Origin: Marinoscillum sp. MHG1-6
GTDB taxonomy: Bacteria > Bacteroidota > Bacteroidia > Cytophagales > Cyclobacteriaceae
Direction of reading: 5' to 3'
NCBI RefSeq assembly: GCF_024714475.1
Contig: NZ_JAMZMI010000004.1
Span: 124,001-188,000 of the forward strand
DNA: 64,000 bases
Shown: in pieces, positions 8,911 to 17,528 of the stretch
How the letters are laid out: the number at the start of each line of letters is the position of its first letter
Numbering within the stretch: position 1 is the first letter of the stretch
Made by a program: the position numbers and the translations under genes
Notes under the pieces: model-generated
The model's input: the letters and a program-made list of their open reading frames with translations, nothing else
Databases searched by the model: none
Told to the model about the DNA's origin: nothing

Positions 8911-9717
8911 ATGACCGCAAAATCAAATGACAACCAAACTGATGTAGCTGAAGCCTTTGGTAGGCAATCGGTAATCTTTGATCAGATTTATGATGCTAAC
9001 CCTATTGTCAGCTACATGAGGGAGAGGATAAGATCCCGTGTGCTAAAGTTGCTGAATACAAAAGATGAAATACTGGAAATCAATGCTGGTACGGGGACTG
9101 ATGCCATTTATTTTGCTCGGCATGGATATCATGTCACTGCTATCGAATTGAGTCAAAGAATGGTCAATAGAGCACAAGAAAAAATTCAACAGCTTCAATT
9201 GCAAAATCAGGTAGACTTCATCTGCAAAAGTTTTATCGACATCAACGAATTACCTGGTACCTATGATTTTGTTTACAGCAATTTTGGAGGTTTGAACTGC
9301 ACACCTGATATCAAAATGGTGCTGGAGGACCTGATTTCAAAATTGAAACCCGGTGGCTCCGGTTTGTTAACCATTTTACCTCCATTCACCTTATGGGAAA
9401 AACTATTTCTTCTCAAGGGAAATACTAAAATTGCTTTTAGAAGAAAATTTAAAGGAGCTTCAAGTGCTCATATTGAAGGTCAGCATTTTGATTGTTGGTA
9501 TTATACGCCTCAATATGTTAAAAGTATCATCGAACCACTAGTAGATCAGATTCAAATAGAAGGTTTATGTATCTTTTCGCCTCCCTCCTTTTTAGAAAAA
9601 TTTCCTGTTAAATATCCAAAACTATATTCGGGACTTACGTCCATTGACCATGTTGTTGCCAAATGGCCTCTGTTTCGATCCATTGGAGATTATTTCATCA
9701 TTAGTTTCACCAAATAG
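8911..9717 (+). CDS. class I SAM-dependent methyltransferase
   Basis: A 268-residue cytosolic methyltransferase. Motif I, which binds S-adenosylmethionine, is at residues 54-69 ('ILEINAGTGTDAIYFA'), with the acidic end of strand 2 in 'VTAIELSQ' and motif IV-like 'YDFVYSNFGGLNC'. The Ile-Asn replacement in 'EINAGTG' (usually 'ElGcGtG') is mild. It is 18 bases downstream of the radical SAM gene and likely in the same operon. Its 3' end overlaps the convergent glycosyltransferase gene by 11 bases. The substrate is not known; the context suggests a small molecule or glycan rather than nucleic acid. Confidence 0.82.
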   Translation: MTAKSNDNQTDVAEAFGRQSVIFDQIYDANPIVSYMRERIRSRVLKLLNTKDEILEINAGTGTDAIYFARHGYHVTAIELSQRMVNRAQEKIQQLQLQNQVDFICKSFIDINELPGTYDFVYSNFGGLNCTPDIKMVLEDLISKLKPGGSGLLTILPPFTLWEKLFLLKGNTKIAFRRKFKGASSAHIEGQHFDCWYYTPQYVKSIIEPLVDQIQIEGLCIFSPPSFLEKFPVKYPKLYSGLTSIDHVVAKWPLFRSIGDYFIISFTK

Positions 9718-10840
9718 TGGATCTTTTGGCAATTAACAGTTTGAGTTTTTTCCATAAACTCAGCTTGGATCTATGATGGTACTTCCAAAAATCAAGATAC
9801 CTCGGACACTCCTTCGCTGACACCTTGCTCACCTCTGCCAGGTGAAAAAATGATCCTGATACATCTTGAATGATATTTAGTTCCTGAGGATGCATCTCCA
9901 GACCATATGACCTGATACTTTTTGTAGCGGGACGAGAAGTAAGCACGTAATTTTTCCTTGTGCGCTTCAGGTTCTTTGTACCATTGAGGTCGGGTTCAAA
10001 ATCATATTTCCCGTACTCTGAAAACAATTGTTTCCACACTTCAGGTACCAACTCAAAATGCGAATCATATACTGCAATAGACTTATCCCTGGGCCAAAAA
10101 TTAGAATCAGTTGGTCCCAAAGTAAGTTCGGACTGAAAAAACAGGGTGTTTTGTGAAAAATGTGTGCCCAGATCTCCAAAATTGGTGCAATACGAGACTC
10201 TGGGAAAACAATAAAAGCGATTCGTTTCGATGAGGTACTGAACTTTGAGAGGAAACCAGTCGTCACTTAACTTATAATCCCGAAAAAGGTCATGCATCAT
10301 GACATCATCTCCCACTGGCTTTCGATTAATGAACCACTTTTCGAATTCGTTCCACTGATCTTCGGTGTAAACCTGCCCCTGGTACCAGGGAACCTGGAGA
10401 AAATAACAGGAATTTCCATCCTGAACAGGTCGAAACGGCAAATGAAGATAACCATTGAACCAAAGTGAATTTAACGAAAATCCGGCTATTCCCGGATCAT
10501 CCTGATACGTTGAAAGCAGTTTTTGGGCGTAATTATAGAAATACGGCGCTACGTATAGATCATCTTCCAGATAGACGATTGCTTTGTATTTGCGAGTCAA
10601 CCCACCGCAGAATAAATAGTGATTGACCAATCCCAGTTTTTGATCATGCTGGATAATTTCCTTACTCCCATAATGCCATTCAAAGGACTTGCATTTTGCT
10701 ATCACCTCTGCATGAGCATTATATTCTAATGAAAACACCAAATTCGTATCTGGTGGTATCCTGGCCACGCTCAAACTGCCAAGCAATCGCTCCAGGCTTT
10801 GGGGTCTTTGAAATGCATTAATAACAATAACAGGATTCAT
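9707..10840 (-). CDS. glycosyltransferase, GT-A fold
   Basis: A 377-residue protein starting 'PVIVINAFQRPQSLERLLGSL', the nucleotide-sugar-binding beginning of GT-A glycosyltransferases. The metal-binding acidic motif is 'YLEDDLYVAPYFY' (EDD at 92-94), a wording close to the GNT-I/GT13-like and related bacterial families. The C-terminal third is basic and lacks membrane helices. The start ATG overlaps the stop of the upstream phosphorylase gene by 4 bases, so the pair is coupled. Donor and acceptor are unknown; a role in surface glycan or glycolipid decoration is inference from the neighbours. Confidence 0.75.
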   Translation of the reverse strand: MNPVIVINAFQRPQSLERLLGSLSVARIPPDTNLVFSLEYNAHAEVIAKCKSFEWHYGSKEIIQHDQKLGLVNHYLFCGGLTRKYKAIVYLEDDLYVAPYFYNYAQKLLSTYQDDPGIAGFSLNSLWFNGYLHLPFRPVQDGNSCYFLQVPWYQGQVYTEDQWNEFEKWFINRKPVGDDVMMHDLFRDYKLSDDWFPLKVQYLIETNRFYCFPRVSYCTNFGDLGTHFSQNTLFFQSELTLGPTDSNFWPRDKSIAVYDSHFELVPEVWKQLFSEYGKYDFEPDLNGTKNLKRTRKNYVLTSRPATKSIRSYGLEMHPQELNIIQDVSGSFFHLAEVSKVSAKECPRYLDFWKYHHRSKLSLWKKLKLLIAKRSTIW

Positions 10841-11568
10841 CGCGCCAGGTTCGAGATCAGTATTCTTGATGTTCTAAATAAAGTTTGATTGAGCTCCCTC
10901 GTATCCTCAGGTGGTGTCCAGACATCCTTTTCTAAAAGATCAGCCGATATTCCCACCGAAAGTGCTTTTAAATTATAATAGTGGGCGAAGGCATACAACC
11001 CAGAGGTTTCCATGTCTACAACGGTTGCCTTCTTGCTTATCCATTTCTCCTTCATATCCGGAGTCTCTCTAAATGGAGCATCCGTGCTCACAAATTGTTG
11101 TGATAGATGGTCAATCCCATTCATCAGTGATTCTAATTGGTCCCACGTATGCTTTTTTATTTCGTTGTTATCTCCTAAAGAATAATGTCTTGAGCAACCT
11201 TCTTCACTCAATGCAGAATGGCCTATTATCACTTCGGAACTATCCAGCTTACTGGTAAGTCTGCCCACAAAGCCTAAATGTAAAAAATGCGTAACCCCCA
11301 GCGCACGCCACTCCTCACAAAGTGCCACCAGGGCTGAAGCCCCCATTCCCCAACCCGAACTTAGGTAGATACCCGAATGCTTATTCACACATACATGGGT
11401 CCCCATCAGGCCTCGCACCTGTCTTCTGCTAAACCAATTGCTGTTAGCCCTTAAGACAGGTTCGGGACAAAAAATCACAGATTTTGGCTTTATTGGCATC
11501 TTCAGTTGGCCTGATTTCAGTTTCCAGTCAACCAGTCCCGATGCTGTTAGAATCCCTTGTTCTTTCAT
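10837..11568 (-). CDS. nucleoside phosphorylase superfamily protein
   Basis: A 243-residue member of the PNP/UDP phosphorylase family. The family signature 'VVDMETSGLYAFA' near residue 190 corresponds to the V-[ED]-M-E-x-x-[AG]-x-x-x-x-A nucleoside-binding motif, and 'SGWGMGASALVAL' near residue 70 is the phosphate-site loop. The N-terminus is atypical: family members normally have an 'ILPGDPxR' opening, which is replaced here by 'VIFCPEPVLRAN'. It may therefore act on an unusual nucleoside or nucleotide-sugar breakdown product. It is coupled to a glycosyltransferase gene by a 4-base overlap. Confidence 0.72.
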   Translation of the reverse strand: MKEQGILTASGLVDWKLKSGQLKMPIKPKSVIFCPEPVLRANSNWFSRRQVRGLMGTHVCVNKHSGIYLSSGWGMGASALVALCEEWRALGVTHFLHLGFVGRLTSKLDSSEVIIGHSALSEEGCSRHYSLGDNNEIKKHTWDQLESLMNGIDHLSQQFVSTDAPFRETPDMKEKWISKKATVVDMETSGLYAFAHYYNLKALSVGISADLLEKDVWTPPEDTRELNQTLFRTSRILISNLAR

Positions 11569-11637
11569 TCGGTAATGAAACTAGACAGTTTCATGTATTA
11601 ATACCAACTTTAGCCAATTTCATTTAGATTGAATGGC

Positions 11638-12180
11638 ATGGATCGAAAAATATTGGGGATCGGTTTAAAAAGAACGGGGACGACATGATTGTACGAGGCA
11701 CTCAGGATATTAAGAATGAACCCTGCCCACAATGGCATACCCCTATTTTACGACGTGGCATCTCCGTTATGGTCAAGATATGACGCGTTCATGGACAACC
11801 CCATTCCCTTACTTTATAAAAAACTTGACTCAAAATATCCAAAATGTAGTTTCATCCTGACTACCAGGCCTATGGATGATTGGATAATTAGTGTGAGGTG
11901 GCTGTTTAAATTTGAACTACCCAGGATGAACAAAATGAATCAACGCATAGCCAATGAAATACATTCCCGTTTTTACGGTACCGCAAAATTTGACGAACAA
12001 GTATTTACCAAAAAGTGGAAAAACTATCATCAGGATGTTTTTGAACATTTCCATGACCGGCCACATGATCTGTTGGTTATAGATATCAGTAAACAAGTAG
12101 ACTTGGGACCTCTATGCCAATTTCTTGATGTGCCTGTTCCTAAAAAATCTTACCCTCACCTCAATCAATCCTTCCTTTAA
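11638..12180 (+). pseudogene. P-loop sulfotransferase family gene interrupted by an in-frame TGA
   Basis: Read from the ATG at 11638, the frame gives MDRKILGIGLKRTGTT, then TGA at 11686-11688, then LYEALRILRMNPAHNGIP and on without break to 12180. The first part is the 5'-phosphosulfate-binding P-loop of PAPS sulfotransferases, whose usual wording is 'G..RTGTTSL', so the TGA replaces the conserved Ser. One base change (TCA to TGA) explains it. The rest (163 codons) keeps family features such as 'FILTTRPMDDWIISVRW' and 'DLLVIDI'. The intact protein would have about 180 residues. A TTG follows the stop at 11689, but a protein started there would lack the P-loop. It could also be a sequencing error. 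Confidence 0.8.
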
Positions 12181-12285
12181 ACATTGGTGAACCCATATCT
12201 ATTGACCTGGTTGTTGGTAAGGCTTTTCACTTGATCCATATGTTGATTTTATCTATCTTAAACCCTTACCTAACTCTCATAACTT

Positions 12286-12462
12286 ATGAATACTAACAGT
12301 CTCCTGGGAATAATCGCACTGCTATGTGCCATTTGGGTCATTTATGATGTTTGGACCAAACAAAAGAAAATGTCTGATGGAAGCAAAATCCTTTGGACCA
12401 TCTGCGCAGTGATCTTTAACATCATCACAGCAATAGTCTATTACTTCAAAAAGAAAAAGTAG
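12286..12462 (+). CDS. small PLDc_N-type membrane protein
   Basis: A 58-residue protein starting MNTNSLLGII. It has two membrane helices (about residues 5-20 and 33-53) joined by a short basic loop 'DVWTKQKKMSDGSK', and it ends in KKKK. The pattern 'W.iyDvw.....s...KilW.i..v.f.ii..i.Yyf' is that of the phospholipase D nuclease N-terminal domain family (PLDc_N), here free-standing, as is common in Bacteroidota. It is convergent with the miaE-like gene, whose stop is 6 bases away. The function of free-standing copies is not known to me. Confidence 0.7.
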   Translation: MNTNSLLGIIALLCAIWVIYDVWTKQKKMSDGSKILWTICAVIFNIITAIVYYFKKKK

Positions 12463-12468
12463 GCATTC

Positions 12469-13068
12469 TTAGTGCATCCTATCCGAGCGAACCTCAAGAG
12501 TTTTCAGGATAGCGGCCTCTTCTTCAAGAAATTCTCCCCATCGTTCCATCACATAATCCTCGGGCATATAGGTTTTTGCCAGATCCAGGAAGTTATGATA
12601 GTGGCCCGCTTCGGAAACCATTAGCTCGTAGTAAAATTTGGAGAGCTCCTGATCTTCAATGTTTTTCCAAAGAATTTTAAATCGCTCACAGCTCCTGGCT
12701 TCAATGAGCGCATTGAGTAGCAGCTTTTCTACCAATTGCTGTTCCCGGCTACCACCCGATCTAAGAATACCATTGATTTTGATGACGTATTCATCTTTAC
12801 GTGGCTTACCTAACCCAAATCCACGCTTTCTGAGCTGTTCCAGCACACGCTCAAAATGAGCCCATTCTTCCGCCACGACCGGCGTTAGCATCTCAACAAG
12901 CTCCCTTCTTTCCGGGTAAAGGACGATCAGGGAAATACAAGATGACGCGGCCTTTTGCTCACAATAGGCATGGTCCACCAATATATCTTCGATCTTTTTT
13001 TCTGCGATATTCACCCACCGAGGATCTGTGGGCAGGTTAAGTCCAAGCGTGGTTTTGTTGATATCCAT
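12469..13068 (-). CDS. miaE: tRNA-(ms2io6A37) hydroxylase-like di-iron protein
   Basis: Ferritin-like four-helix-bundle oxygenase that hydroxylates 2-methylthio-N6-isopentenyladenosine at tRNA position 37. It has 199 residues. Iron ligands are visible as Glu in 'DHAYCEQKAASS', ExxH in 'EEWAHFERVL', Glu in 'LIEARSCERF' and ExxH in 'SEAGHYHNF'. The opening (TDPRWVNIAEKKIEDILVDH) is characteristic of the family. The ATG shares one base with the stop of the upstream porin gene (TAATG), so it is translated after it. The pairing with a porin looks accidental in function. Confidence 0.88.
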   Translation of the reverse strand: MDINKTTLGLNLPTDPRWVNIAEKKIEDILVDHAYCEQKAASSCISLIVLYPERRELVEMLTPVVAEEWAHFERVLEQLRKRGFGLGKPRKDEYVIKINGILRSGGSREQQLVEKLLLNALIEARSCERFKILWKNIEDQELSKFYYELMVSEAGHYHNFLDLAKTYMPEDYVMERWGEFLEEEAAILKTLEVRSDRMH

Positions 13069-14909
13069 TAGTCGTAAAACGTCCAGTTTACTCCAAAATC
13101 AATCGTCTTTCCTTCACCAGGGTAATAAGGGGTTATAAAGTATCCATTATCATTTTGCTGATTGAAGTACATCCATTTGATGAAGACTTTCACATTACTC
13201 ACTTTGACATTTAGGAATGCATCGGCAGTAAAATAGGACTCCGTTTTGAAATCGTCCTGCAGGTAGAAGTGCTGAATGCTTGGCGCATATCCCATGGCAT
13301 AGTATGCAGATTTCGCACTCAAATCGAAACCTACCTCCACATTCATGGTCTTCTTAAACCAGGCACCTCTCCAAAACGCTTTACCATTATAAAACACCGG
13401 GGGGACACTCAAATTAGACGCCCCATCACCTGAAACCGTCGTTAGATAGACTTCATTTTCTATGTGAAAAGCCTCTCCCAATTCTTTATTGGTAAAAAAT
13501 CTCAGGTTAAAATCTCCACCAAAACTGGTTAGCACTGCTAATGCTGAGCTTTGCTGCGGGTTGAGGGTTTCATCCATAAATATGTAATTGCTCAACGAAA
13601 GAATTCTGGCCTGGGGTTTTACCTCCAATACTCCAAAATCAAGATGTACCCCGCCTTTTATTTCATTCGTAAAAGTCCTGTCCAGCGTATTATTCCACTC
13701 ATGGAAATTGCCAAAATAACGTTCATAGAAGATTGGCGCCTTAGCTCTGACAGACGAATAAGAACCAAATAGCAGATCAGAATTGAGTCGACCGATCAAC
13801 TGATACTCTCCTGTCTGCAAATACTCGAGGTTACCCTCCACATTAAACTTGTTCTTCCAGGTAAACCGGCTATAGCCACCAATATAGTTCTCCCCACCTT
13901 TATCTATCGGGTCCCAATAGTTGTAACTAAAGTCATAAACCCGGCGCTTCAGATAAGCCCGATAAAACAAATTGGCCAGGTCTCCCTTAATACCAACCTC
14001 ATTGACCACTTCTTTAAAAGAGCTTTCGGTAGAAACCTGTGATTCGTTGATCAGCGGTTGGCCATAAAAGGCGTAATTGGCTGAGGAGATATTATCATTA
14101 TAGGCTGTTCCCTGTGATTTTACATCCAACTGGTGATAAAACTGAAGTTGCTTCTGCCAGTCATATTCATGATAAAAGTGATAGTTCATCCGACTATCAT
14201 TGGCCTTGGCGTCATCCAACTGCACGCTGGCATCCCGGTATAGAAACAAGTCCGCTTTGGTTGGGTTTTCTCCAACAAGGATCCCTCCTGTTTCTCCTAC
14301 ATTGTGATTCAAATTTACCACACTGAGCATAGCACTGTAGGGCATTTTTTCATGCTTATAATAGGTATAAAAGCTGAAAATACTGCTTTGAGAATTACGA
14401 TCATCGATGGAGGTATAGCCAATGATCTTGGTACTGGTGATCTTATGAATGTCGAATCCAAAATTCCATCTTTGGTTGATGCTCCGAGCGAAGGTGAAGT
14501 CAACGGCAGATCGATTGTTTCCGCCAAAAATCACATCTACCGAGATAAATGGTGATTTGGTGTCATAATAATTAACATCCTCCGGGTTATACATGTACGG
14601 ATCATAAACATCAAAACCAGTAGTCTTTCCAATCTGGTTTTTTAATTGGTAGAATATTGGGAAAAGTGCCGTTCCATTGTTTCCCAGGTCCTGATAGTAA
14701 TGCTCAGTCTTGTCTGTCATCATGAAACTCTCCAATCGGTAAAGGGTCGTATCAGGATGTCTTTCTGAAGTCTGATTGTTTTTAATATCCAATTCCCGGA
14801 TGATGCGGGTGGTCTTCGCAGAGTAAATCTGTTTGGTGGAATCATCCACAATTTGAGCTTGAGCAACCAGGCTCAGCAACACAAGACCTATAAAAACATT
14901 TTTTTTCAA
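13068..14909 (-). CDS. putative outer-membrane porin (Porin_10-type)
   Basis: A 613-residue beta-barrel protein with a signal peptide (cleavage after LVAQAQ, about residue 19). The body is a long series of amphipathic strands rich in Tyr, Phe, Trp and Asn, ending 'GVNWTFYD', close to a typical barrel end with an aromatic. The start of the mature part and 'GNNRSAVDFTFARSINQRWNFG' match the 'putative porin' family of Bacteroidota. It is the first gene of a two-gene unit with the miaE-like gene. It likely allows passive uptake of small solutes; the substrate is unknown. Confidence 0.78.
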   Translation of the reverse strand: MKKNVFIGLVLLSLVAQAQIVDDSTKQIYSAKTTRIIRELDIKNNQTSERHPDTTLYRLESFMMTDKTEHYYQDLGNNGTALFPIFYQLKNQIGKTTGFDVYDPYMYNPEDVNYYDTKSPFISVDVIFGGNNRSAVDFTFARSINQRWNFGFDIHKITSTKIIGYTSIDDRNSQSSIFSFYTYYKHEKMPYSAMLSVVNLNHNVGETGGILVGENPTKADLFLYRDASVQLDDAKANDSRMNYHFYHEYDWQKQLQFYHQLDVKSQGTAYNDNISSANYAFYGQPLINESQVSTESSFKEVVNEVGIKGDLANLFYRAYLKRRVYDFSYNYWDPIDKGGENYIGGYSRFTWKNKFNVEGNLEYLQTGEYQLIGRLNSDLLFGSYSSVRAKAPIFYERYFGNFHEWNNTLDRTFTNEIKGGVHLDFGVLEVKPQARILSLSNYIFMDETLNPQQSSALAVLTSFGGDFNLRFFTNKELGEAFHIENEVYLTTVSGDGASNLSVPPVFYNGKAFWRGAWFKKTMNVEVGFDLSAKSAYYAMGYAPSIQHFYLQDDFKTESYFTADAFLNVKVSNVKVFIKWMYFNQQNDNGYFITPYYPGEGKTIDFGVNWTFYD

Positions 14910-15054
14910 TCTATTGAGCTAATATATTCTGACCTTTAATCGTCAATGCTATTGAAAAGCAAACGTGAACCTATCAATAAAATTGATGGCAAACTTCAGC
15001 AAAGCTAAAAAGGTTAAAAATTTCTAGCTTAGTCACTGAGAACAAATTGGATTT

Positions 15055-16149
15055 ATGAAGCTAAAAGAAATCATTCAAACCCTGGAGTCCTTCGCTCCTA
15101 CTTCGTATCAGGAAAGCTACGACAATGCCGGATTGCTAACCGGCAGTCCTACTATGGAAGTCTCTGGGGCTCTTTTAACTCTTGATGTTACGGAAGATGT
15201 TATTCAGGAAGCTTTAGATACTAACTGTAATGTCATCATAGCTCATCACCCGTTGATTTTCAAAGGGCTCAAAAGATTGACAGGCTCGCATTGGGTGGAA
15301 AGATGTGTCATCAAAGCCATTAAGCATGATATTGCCATTTATGCTATTCACACCAACCTTGACCACGTTTCAGGAGGGGTCAATTCAAAAATTGCCGAGA
15401 TGATCGGGCTCATCAACACCAGGATACTCAGCCCTAAGTCTGAAACGCTGACCAAGTTAGTGGCCTTCATTCCCAAAGATCATTCGGAGCAAGTATTGTC
15501 AGCCCTTTATGAGGCAGGTGCCGGTGAGATTGGAAATTATGATCATTGTAGCTTTAGGACAGATGGAACCGGGACCTTTCGCCCCAATGATGAATCCAAT
15601 GCGTTTATTGGAGAAAAGGGCAAAGATGAGCAAGTAAATGAAGATCGTATCGAACTGATATTTGAGTCGTTTAAGACTGGTAAAATAATCAGTGAATTAC
15701 AACAAGCCCATCCCTATGAAGAGGTTGCCTATTACCTCACGCAACTTGAGAATAAAAATCAGGATGTTGGAGCAGGTTTAATTGGAGAATTATCTGATCC
15801 CGTAGAACCGGAAAAATTCCTGAAAGAATTGAAGCAAAAAATGAACACCGGCACGATCAAACATACCGGCATACATTGTGAAACTATTAGAAAAGTGGCC
15901 GTTTGCGGAGGTGCTGGGGGCTTTCTTCTAGGTAAGGCCAAGTCATCCGGAGCAGATATTTTTATCACTTCTGACTTCAAATACCATGACTACTTTGAAG
16001 CCGATGGCAGGATCATCATTGCAGATATTGGACATTATGAAAGTGAACAGTTCACAAAGCAATTGCTTTATGATATTTTGAGTAAAAAATTCACTAATAT
16101 TGCACTCCGTTTGTCAGAGGTAGTGACAAACCCAATCAAATACTTGTAA
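15055..16149 (+). CDS. Nif3-like dinuclear metal centre protein
   Basis: A 364-residue NIF3/YbgI/YqfO family protein. Family members form toroidal hexamers with two metal ions per subunit. Metal-ligand segments are visible: 'IIAHHPLIFKG' near residue 65, 'IHTNLDHVSGGVN' near 100 (with the conserved Asp), and the C-terminal 'DIGHYESEQF' near 325. The YqfO-type inserted domain (about residues 130-230) explains the length compared with about 250 residues for YbgI. Older annotations call this GTP cyclohydrolase I type 2, which is doubtful. It is followed after 6 bases by a zinc-ribbon gene, the usual partner in Bacteroidota. Confidence 0.92.
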   Translation: MKLKEIIQTLESFAPTSYQESYDNAGLLTGSPTMEVSGALLTLDVTEDVIQEALDTNCNVIIAHHPLIFKGLKRLTGSHWVERCVIKAIKHDIAIYAIHTNLDHVSGGVNSKIAEMIGLINTRILSPKSETLTKLVAFIPKDHSEQVLSALYEAGAGEIGNYDHCSFRTDGTGTFRPNDESNAFIGEKGKDEQVNEDRIELIFESFKTGKIISELQQAHPYEEVAYYLTQLENKNQDVGAGLIGELSDPVEPEKFLKELKQKMNTGTIKHTGIHCETIRKVAVCGGAGGFLLGKAKSSGADIFITSDFKYHDYFEADGRIIIADIGHYESEQFTKQLLYDILSKKFTNIALRLSEVVTNPIKYL

Positions 16150-16155
16150 TACTGC

Positions 16156-16932
16156 ATGGAAAACACCGTAGCGAAAAAGCTCGAAAGCCTCGTAAAATTA
16201 CAATCTATCGATTCCGAACTTGACGAATTAATCAAAGTCAGAGGAGCCCTACCCGAAGAGGTGATGGATTTGGAAGATGAAATTGCCGGATATCAAACAA
16301 GAGTTGAAAAGCAAAATCAGGAACTTGCAGATCTTGAAGAAGCCATCAACAGCAATCGTAGCGCTATCAAGGATGCTGAAAAACTCATCAAAAAGTATGA
16401 GGAGCAGCAGATGAATGTTCGAAATAATAGAGAGTACGACGCAATCTCTAAGGAAATAGAACTTCAGCAACTTGAGATTCAGATCCTGGAGAAAAGAATC
16501 AAAGAGGCATACGAAAAGATCGACATTAAGAAAGATGAGATAGGACAAACAGAAGAAACACTTTCAGAAAGAGGTAAGGACCTTGATTCTAAAAAGGGTG
16601 AATTGGATGTTATCACTCAGGAGTCTGAGGACGATGAGAAGAAGCTTCTTAAAGATCGTGATAAAGCTGTTAAGAATGTTGAAGAGAGACTTTTCAAATC
16701 ATATGAAAAGGTTCGTAACAACATGAGAAATGGTCTTGCAGTGGTTTCAGTAAAAAGAGGTGCTTGTGGAGGATGTTTCAACATCGTTCCGCCTCAGAAA
16801 CAAGCTGAGATCAGAGAAAAGAAAAAGATCATCGTATGTGAGCACTGCGGAAGAATCCTTGCTGATGTGGAGGATGAAATCGTAGAAGAAGTTCAACCAA
16901 AAAGAAGAACAAAGAGAACGGTTAAGAAATAA
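16156..16932 (+). CDS. coiled-coil protein with C-terminal zinc ribbon (C4-type)
   Basis: A 258-residue protein. Residues about 5-190 form an antiparallel coiled coil (many E/K heptads). Residues about 200-240 hold a zinc ribbon with CGGC and CEHC pairs ('GACGGCFNIVPPQ' and 'IIVCEHCGRIL'). A basic tail (PKRRTKRTVKK) follows. This is the family containing Chlamydia CT398 (CdsZ) and Helicobacter HP0958. Those proteins act in secretion or RNA/flagellar regulation, but the Bacteroidota role is unknown. It forms an operon with the Nif3-like gene and ends at a clear terminator. Confidence 0.88.
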   Translation: MENTVAKKLESLVKLQSIDSELDELIKVRGALPEEVMDLEDEIAGYQTRVEKQNQELADLEEAINSNRSAIKDAEKLIKKYEEQQMNVRNNREYDAISKEIELQQLEIQILEKRIKEAYEKIDIKKDEIGQTEETLSERGKDLDSKKGELDVITQESEDDEKKLLKDRDKAVKNVEERLFKSYEKVRNNMRNGLAVVSVKRGACGGCFNIVPPQKQAEIREKKKIIVCEHCGRILADVEDEIVEEVQPKRRTKRTVKK

Positions 16933-16955
16933 CCTTGCCTTCTTTATGATATTGA

Positions 16956-16988
16956 AAGCTCCGAACTATAGTTTGGAGCTTTTTTTTA
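16956..16988 (+). terminator. rho-independent terminator of the Nif3/zinc-ribbon operon
   Basis: The inverted repeat AAGCTCCGAAC / GTTTGGAGCTT with a TATA loop (one G-T wobble) is followed by a run of eight T. It lies 24 bases after the zinc-ribbon stop and reaches into the 3' end of the convergent acyltransferase gene. Confidence 0.85.
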
Positions 16989-17528
16989 TTTTACCCCTTT
17001 TTCGGGATGTTTTCCCCGAATAGTCCGGTAATAAGCCTTCATATATTCAATATCCCTATCGGCGTCACCGGTTGGGTAGAACAACTCTCTGAAAACAACT
17101 TCTTTCTTTCCGTAATCGAACCCCACCATCTGAATAGGAATATTCACCATCACTGCCAGTCGGTAGAAACCAGTTTTCCAGTTAGGGCTGTATGATCGAG
17201 TACCCTCTGGGGTAATGGTCATCACAAACTCCTGTTCCTTACTATACATTTCTGCTATTTGATCAACCACCCTGGTACTTTTAGAACGATCCACTCCTCT
17301 CCCGCCTAGCCATTCAATCAATTGGCCTATCACGGGCAATTTGGTGATCGAATCCTTGATCAGAAACCTGCTATGGATCCCTTCGATGGTTCTGGCCGCG
17401 AGACCCACAAAAAAGTCCCAGTTGCTTGTGTGAGGCGCTACGATGAGGACATATTTATTTAGGGTAGGCTTGTGTCCTATGATCTTCCAGCCGGTGAGCC
17501 AAAAGCAAAACCTAAAGAAGTATTTCAT
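16986..17528 (-). CDS. 1-acyl-glycerol-3-phosphate acyltransferase-like protein (PlsC family)
   Basis: A 180-residue LPLAT-family acyltransferase for phospholipid or acyl-chain transfer at the membrane. The catalytic HX4D motif is at His33-Asp38 ('APHTSNWDFF'), and the phosphate-binding block 'PEGTRS' at about 108-112. It is short for PlsC (about 240) and belongs to the compact group in which 'GGRGVDRS' precedes the EGTR block. It lies downstream of a patatin-like gene with a 4-base overlap, so a hydrolase and an acyltransferase are made together, suggesting acyl-chain remodelling. Confidence 0.85.
   Translation of the reverse strand: MKYFFRFCFWLTGWKIIGHKPTLNKYVLIVAPHTSNWDFFVGLAARTIEGIHSRFLIKDSITKLPVIGQLIEWLGGRGVDRSKSTRVVDQIAEMYSKEQEFVMTITPEGTRSYSPNWKTGFYRLAVMVNIPIQMVGFDYGKKEVVFRELFYPTGDADRDIEYMKAYYRTIRGKHPEKGVK

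Noticed and set aside
11686-11688. TGA as a selenocysteine codon in the sulfotransferase
   Set aside because: The family has Ser here with no known selenoprotein members, and I see no evident downstream insertion element; a point mutation or error is simpler.
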